The position numbers were made by a program, and so were the translations under genes. The notes under the pieces are model-generated. The model had not been told where the DNA came from, searched no databases, and worked only from the letters and a program-made list of their open reading frames with translations. From assembly GCA_029948255.1 (NCBI GenBank), contig JALIZF010001729.1, forward strand, positions 310,001-374,000: a DNA stretch of 64,000 bases, written 5' to 3'. Positions 60,085-64,000 of the stretch are shown in pieces (position 1 is the first letter of the stretch; the number at the start of each line of letters is the position of its first letter). The DNA comes from Telmatactis stephensoni (taxonomy: Eukaryota > Cnidaria > Anthozoa > Actiniaria > Isophelliidae).

Positions 60085-63000
60085 ACAAATAAATAAAATA
60101 AATAAACAATAAATTATACAAATACCAAATCTTGATCTCTAAAATACTTCGACAACTTAGTTTTAAAAATCTAAAAAAAAATACCAGGAGGTAAACTATT
60201 CCACTCATTAATTGTTCTAAAAATTAAAAATCTTAGATTGAGTTGTCTAAGAACGTTTTCCTCCACATATCGATAGAGATAGACTGTATGTTTATGTACA
60301 AATCTTATTTTTCTATAGCTGCTACACAAGCACCTTCGACTACACCACCAACTACACCATCGACCCCATCAACTACACCAGCGCCACCACGAACTACACC
60401 ACCGCCACCACGAACTACACAACCACCACCACGAACTACACCACCGCCACCACGAACTACACCGCCACCACCCACTACACCACCGCCACCACCCACTACA
60501 CCACCGCCATCACCAACTCCACCACCGCCATCACCAACTCCACCACCGCCATCACCAACTCCACCACCGCCATCACCAACTACACCACCGCCATCACCAA
60601 GTACACCACCGCCACCAACCACACCACCACCGACACCACCAACAACAGCCGCTGCGACGACGGGACCTTCTTCTGCACTTCCAGCGACGGCAACACCGAC
60701 CCCTGCACCGTCAACAGCACCTTCGTCAACAGCACCGTCATCAACAGCACCACCGTCAACAGCAAGCCCAACGGCAGCAATAACAAGCCCTGTACCTTCA
60801 CCTACAAAGCAAGGTTAGAATACTCGTTTTTCACGTTGTGGGTTTAATCTACACTCATCTTGTTACATTACTCTGTGGGGGAGGGGATGCCAAAATGCCT
60901 ACTATATGTATATAGGTTCAAAGCACGCAAGAAAACTTGAAGCCAGGACAGACTTTTCTTGCAACATTTTCATGCAGACCAATGCGCGACAGAGTTACAT
61001 CGTGTGTCTAACCCTGGAACAGTTATAGGTTTAGGATTGAGTTCTACTCCCGCAACGTTTTCTGCAACGTTCCACGCAACATTGTAGTGATGGACACACG
61101 GTGCAACTGTGTTGCACGCAATATTGCAGGGGTGAACGTACAGTGCAACTGTAGTGCACACAATATTGCATCAAAAATGTTGATGAGTGAACACACGGTG
61201 CAACTGTTACATGCAATGTTGCATAAAACGTTGTATCATTTGTCTGGGCCTCGAGTGTTATAGGAGAATTATCCTATTTCATTATGACGTCACGGCTTGT
61301 TCACGATGGAAACAGAATCCTATAGAACACAGGAATTTGAAGAGTTGTCAAATAAACAGTATTTATTGCATTTGATGGCTGTTACCACTTTTCTTCGTTC
61401 TACAAACTGCATTTTTATATCAATTTTCTTTGTGTTGCTGCTGAGTTGCCCCCGTTACGACCAAGATTCTCAAAGTTTTTACTATAGATTGTTTTGATGT
61501 GACGTCATACTAAAATAGGACAATTAAGTTCATTACGGCGCGAGTACTTCTCAAAGCTTCTCGAGTCCTCGGTTTAATTAGCGTGACTGCTCTAAAACTG
61601 CACAAAGTACAACAGCGGAAGCCTTTTGTATCTCTTTCATAAAGTGCATTTAAGGCAAACTTATAACCTTCCATTTTGCAGTATCAGAAAAAAGTGAATG
61701 TGAATAAATATCTGTGTGCGCACGCGTGCATTGTGTTTTAATAGAGCATACGGCACATGACCAATCACCAATCGACCATTTGACCAATCACAATCACTTT
61801 CACATGCGGATGCAAAAAATATTTTTTTTAAAAATTATAAACGAACAATATAAATAACTAAGGGTTGACTTAATATTGTCCTGAAAGATACTGAAGCTGA
61901 TCTTTATCCTGATCGTTTTTTATGTATCGATATAGTTTGTAAAGCGAAAGTGGATCTAGGCTTCTTGATTGATGGTTCAGGAAGTATTGAGGCCCAAGGA
62001 ACTGGCAACTTTAGAAAAGTGAAAAACTTTGTCAAAGCCATGGTCAACGAGTTCGAAGTTTCACAACAAGGCACCCACATTGGAGTTGTTCTCTTTGACC
62101 ACCGAGCATCGGTTATCTTTGGCTTTGACAAGTTTTCTGACAAGAAAATTATCAACAGGGAGATTGATCGTATTAGATATCCCAGAGGAGGTACCATGAC
62201 TGGGCGTGCTCTTAGAATGGCAAATACTGGCCTGTACAAGGCAAGCTCAAGGAATGGCATACCTAAAATACTTATCGTCCTAACTGATGGACGGTCAAAA
62301 GACAAGATCGGCGGTCCTGCTCAACAGCTTCGTGATCTTGGCGTGACTATTTATGCAGTTGGAATTGGAAGAGCCTACAATGCAAGAGAATTGAACGAAA
62401 TGGCTACAGACCCAGATTCTGATCATGTTTTTACTGCCGGTTTTAATGAGTTGAAAGACATTGTTCAGGCCATTAAAGATAAAGCTTGTCAAGGTATGAG
62501 ACAGATGCATCTCTAATGGAATATTGCTTGAATCGGGCATTGCTTGCATGCAGTGATTGCCAAAATATAGTTTTAGTCCTTCTTAATCTCGAGGTATCAA
62601 AACAGTATATTTTGGGTGTTGTGAGCACTTATTTACAAATTGCATCTCATTAGAATAAATCGGATATTTGTATAAATATATACTACACCTTTTCTGCAAT
62701 CGGCTGTGTAAGTATATATATGAGTATGTGCACACTAATATAACTGGGGCCGGTTGAACGAGGGGTGAATAGCGCTATCCAGCGGTTAAATCCTTATCCA
62801 GCGGATAAAATCTATACAAAATCTATACGTGGATAACTCTTATCCGGTGGATAACTTTATCCAACCTTCGTACAACCGGGCCCAGGTGTACATATACTTA
62901 GGTATATCACTTTGAGAATAAGTGGTAACTGATCGTTTGATTCCAGGTGCTGGAGGAGTAACGGCTCCAACAACAGGAACAGGTAAATCTGTACTTTTAT

Positions 63001-63676
63001 AGCCATTTATAATAGATTTAAGTAATGGTCCGAGTAAGAAGTAGGCAAACAAACTACGAAAAATGCAAAAAAGTGTTAATGGTGATATTGTTCAAAACGT
63101 CCATTTTATTGGTTGAAACAGGAAAATCTGTCATAACTTCAAAAGTTAACGCATTTTTTTCTATTTTAATCCATTTCTGATTCCTTCTTCATAAAAGCTT
63201 GCCTGAGTTTGGTGTAGCAAATTATATGGGAACATGGCAAATTGGGCGCTTATGAGTGGACGAGATCTTTTAGTACAAAAGAAACATCGTTTCAAAACAG
63301 GATTCTTGCTCATTTTATTCAAAAAAGTCTTAACCATAGGTCAATATATTATCATTCTGAAAACCTGAAAACCATTCTTACACTGGAAATTTTTGCCCAT
63401 TTCCTATCGCGAAATCTGGTGCAGAAATTTGACCACGGTGTTGACTAAAAAGGGCGTCAGTTCACCTTGCCTTTTGAGTGGTAAAGAACTCCCTTCTTAT
63501 TTAACCACTTCGAATTTGCGTGCGACTAACAAGGATCCACTTTCTCTGATCAGTAAAGCAATTGTCCCAACTAGAAGCATAGGACTTAACTGAATTTATA
63601 TAGATATTTACTGCTTTTATACTTATTCCAGCACCTGCAACATCCCCAACAGCTCCAACTCCAACGACTGTAACTG
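50012..63676 (+). CDS. Secreted mosaic matrix protein (gene C): Cys domain, TSP1, mucin-like, VWA; continues past window
   Basis: Exons: 50012-50120 (signal peptide; FFWLCVLVIWYTTVVQV), 50889-51299 (Arg/Tyr/Pro/Ala-rich), 51945-52190 plus 52602-52641 (cysteine domain: GCWTDNMAARAVAPLEG, YKARTNALMKCAEAA, FALQNGGQCF, GDGEGGSLSNEVY), 53248-53435 (thrombospondin type 1 repeat: WSSWSQC, six Cys; CGQPCG lacks the Ser/Thr for O-fucosylation), 54679-54693 (15-nt microexon), 58837-59772 and 60319-60813 (Pro/Thr/Ser-rich, mucin-like), 61936-62493 (VWA with intact MIDAS: DGSGS, TMTGRAL, LTDGR), 62947-62982 and 63632-63676 (short Thr/Pro linkers). Every junction after exon 3 except 52641/53248 is phase 1, and all phases close. 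Broken cassettes at 57183-58477 and 58634-58690 are excluded. Architecture resembles coral coadhesin-like and skeletal-matrix proteins (inference). No stop is reached in the window. Confidence 0.82.
50490..50553. mobile_element. MITE, ACGGTACGG family, truncated
   Basis: Only the right portion is present: GGTCACTGCACGGTACGG to CATACGAAAACCGCTCTA. In gene C intron 1. Confidence 0.6.
51594..51865. mobile_element. Palindromic MITE, TTTCCTATGATAGGAA family (gene C intron 2)
   Basis: CACTGGAAATTTTTG at left is inverse to CAAAAATTTCCAGTG at right; the body is almost entirely inverted TTTCCTATNATAGGAA units. Confidence 0.8.
52191..52267 (+). other. Alternative 3' extension of gene C exon 3 (short isoform candidate)
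   Basis: If the donor GTAACA at 52191 is not used, the frame continues for 25 residues (NKCKEYNSC...TCSAC) to TAG 52265-52267, adding four cysteines and truncating the protein before TSP1. Confidence 0.35.
53851..53996 (+). repeat. CAATA/CAACA pentanucleotide microsatellite
   Basis: About 29 five-base units with an internal block of CAACA. All six frames are open, giving spurious proteins. Confidence 0.95.
55890..56180 (+). pseudogene. Decayed LINE reverse-transcriptase C-terminal fragment
   Basis: One forward frame, interrupted by about ten stops, keeps the order 'ERDLGIL', 'VRANKLLGYI', 'LYLPLVRSH' and 'SPQSVEL'-like words (partly in the next frame), typical of the thumb region after the RT domain of jockey/CR1-type non-LTR retrotransposons. 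It lies in gene C intron 6 and cannot be functional. Confidence 0.65.
56470..56875. repeat. Probable MITE rich in CCAACATTGTTGGACC
   Basis: 'ggccgtttaaacgaatccca' at left and 'tttttatccgtttgaacggggc' at right are loosely inverse; the interior has 'caacattgttggaccaatgttggtcc'-type palindromes. Confidence 0.45.
57183..58477 (+). pseudogene. Broken Pro/Thr-rich cassette exon (copy 1) of gene C
   Basis: Acceptor CTATAG (57177-57182) and donor G|GTACAT (58478) match the functional cassettes. The length (1295 nt) is not a multiple of three, and in-frame TGAs occur at 57815-57817, 58237-58239 and 58261-58263, each created by the CCATGACCAT motif. The insert is nearly free of G and T, so no internal splicing can rescue it. 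Probably skipped, unless the repeat is misassembled. Confidence 0.65.
57815..57990 (+). repeat. Minisatellite, CACCACCATGACCATCAA unit
   Basis: About nine 18-bp units with variants. One frame reads His/Asp-rich (HHHDHQ), another hits TGA in each unit. Confidence 0.9.
58634..58690 (+). pseudogene. Dead cassette exon (copy 2) of gene C, acceptor lost
   Basis: A 57-nt, phase 1-1 exon-like segment (APTTPPPPPRLTIPLPLPT) with the same upstream intron sequence as its sisters, but the acceptor reads CTATGG instead of CTATAG (A to G at 58632). The donor GTATAC at 58691 remains. Confidence 0.7.
60010..60108 (+). repeat. AAAT/AGAT tetranucleotide microsatellite
   Basis: AGAT units grade into about 20 AAAT units, in the intron before the second functional cassette of gene C. 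Confidence 0.95.
61022..61260. repeat. Repeat with ACACGGTGCAACTGT subunits
   Basis: Several approximate copies of 'acacggtgcaactgt...gcaatgttgca' spaced 50-60 bp apart, in the intron before the gene C VWA exon. Probably a MITE with internal subrepeats. Confidence 0.5.
62747..62884. mobile_element. Short MITE, GGGCCGGTTGAACGA ends
   Basis: GGGCCGGTTGAACGAGG at left, CCTTCGTACAACCGGGCCC at right, with internal TTATCCAGCGGATAA palindromes; immediately upstream of the 36-nt exon at 62947. Confidence 0.65.
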
Positions 63677-64000
63677 GTAAGTGCAGTTTCGCAGCTTGTA
63701 GACAAAATACGATAATTGAGTTTTTGAACATTGATTATTTTGTCACTCTTGTCCATTGCCTTTTACTCTGCTCATTATTGTTACATATGTTCAAGAGGTA
63801 AAAAGTTCATTCTAGATCATTCTATTATGCTCTAAATCACAAAGCTTCGCAAAAACCCTTATCGTTTAGATACCTGTCTTTTAAGAAAATCATCTATGCG
63901 TCCAATCTCATGCTTACTATATATCGAAATTACCGCATTTCGTAGAATAGTCACGCCTGCTCGAATAAACGCCTCCTCAAATAATCACTCATTGTTTCGC

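Noticed and set aside
60002..60208. Minus-strand FIYLFIYLF protein
   Set aside because: Translation of the AAAT microsatellite.

Overview
The window is animal nuclear DNA: spliced genes with GT-AG introns, an intronless GPCR, long AT-rich intergenic stretches and very many short non-autonomous transposons (MITEs), tRNA-derived SINEs and microsatellites. The repeat families, the gene set (Deltex, ASPHD, PRODH, a CIPC-like protein, secreted VWA/TSP1/mucin-like matrix genes) and the intronless class A GPCR suggest an anthozoan cnidarian, probably a stony coral. The species cannot be named from sequence alone.

Layout. 0-4 kb: last exon of a Deltex-type E3 ligase (+) converging on a single-exon ASPHD2-like hydroxylase (-) that carries a one-base frameshift. 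4-8 kb: nested transposons. 8.1-9.5 kb: an intronless rhodopsin-like GPCR with a tandem duplication in intracellular loop 3. 9.5-19.4 kb: gene-poor repeat desert. 19.7-22.3 kb: a small two-coding-exon gene whose C-terminus matches the CIPC (CLOCK-interacting pacemaker) domain, preceded by four CACGTG E-boxes and a perfect PAR-bZIP D-box. 24.9-33.9 kb: a complete 12-exon mitochondrial proline dehydrogenase (614 residues by my splice model) with a canonical EF-hand loop. 34-37 kb: a pile of MITEs and palindromes.

37-64 kb is a cluster of three secreted-protein genes. (A) A minus-strand signal peptide plus VWA protein with an altered metal site (38.2-40.7 kb; 3' end unresolved). (B) A complete minus-strand six-exon gene (41.2-44.9 kb) for a 416-residue secreted cysteine-rich protein of no family I recognise, built from an exactly duplicated pair of exons (350+100 nt, twice). 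(C) A long plus-strand gene (50.0 kb to beyond the window) encoding signal peptide, Tyr/Pro/Ala-rich segment, a cysteine domain of the 'LEG...QNGGQC' type, a TSP1 repeat, duplicated Pro/Thr-rich mucin-like cassette exons and a VWA domain. Two of four cassettes are broken, but all introns there are phase 1, so skipping them keeps the frame. B and C are head to head. Their architectures resemble adhesive or skeletal-matrix proteins of corals, which is an inference.

Exon coordinates were assigned by eye from GT/AG sites, phase continuity and homology; every phase in PRODH, gene B and gene C (apart from the broken cassettes) closes arithmetically.
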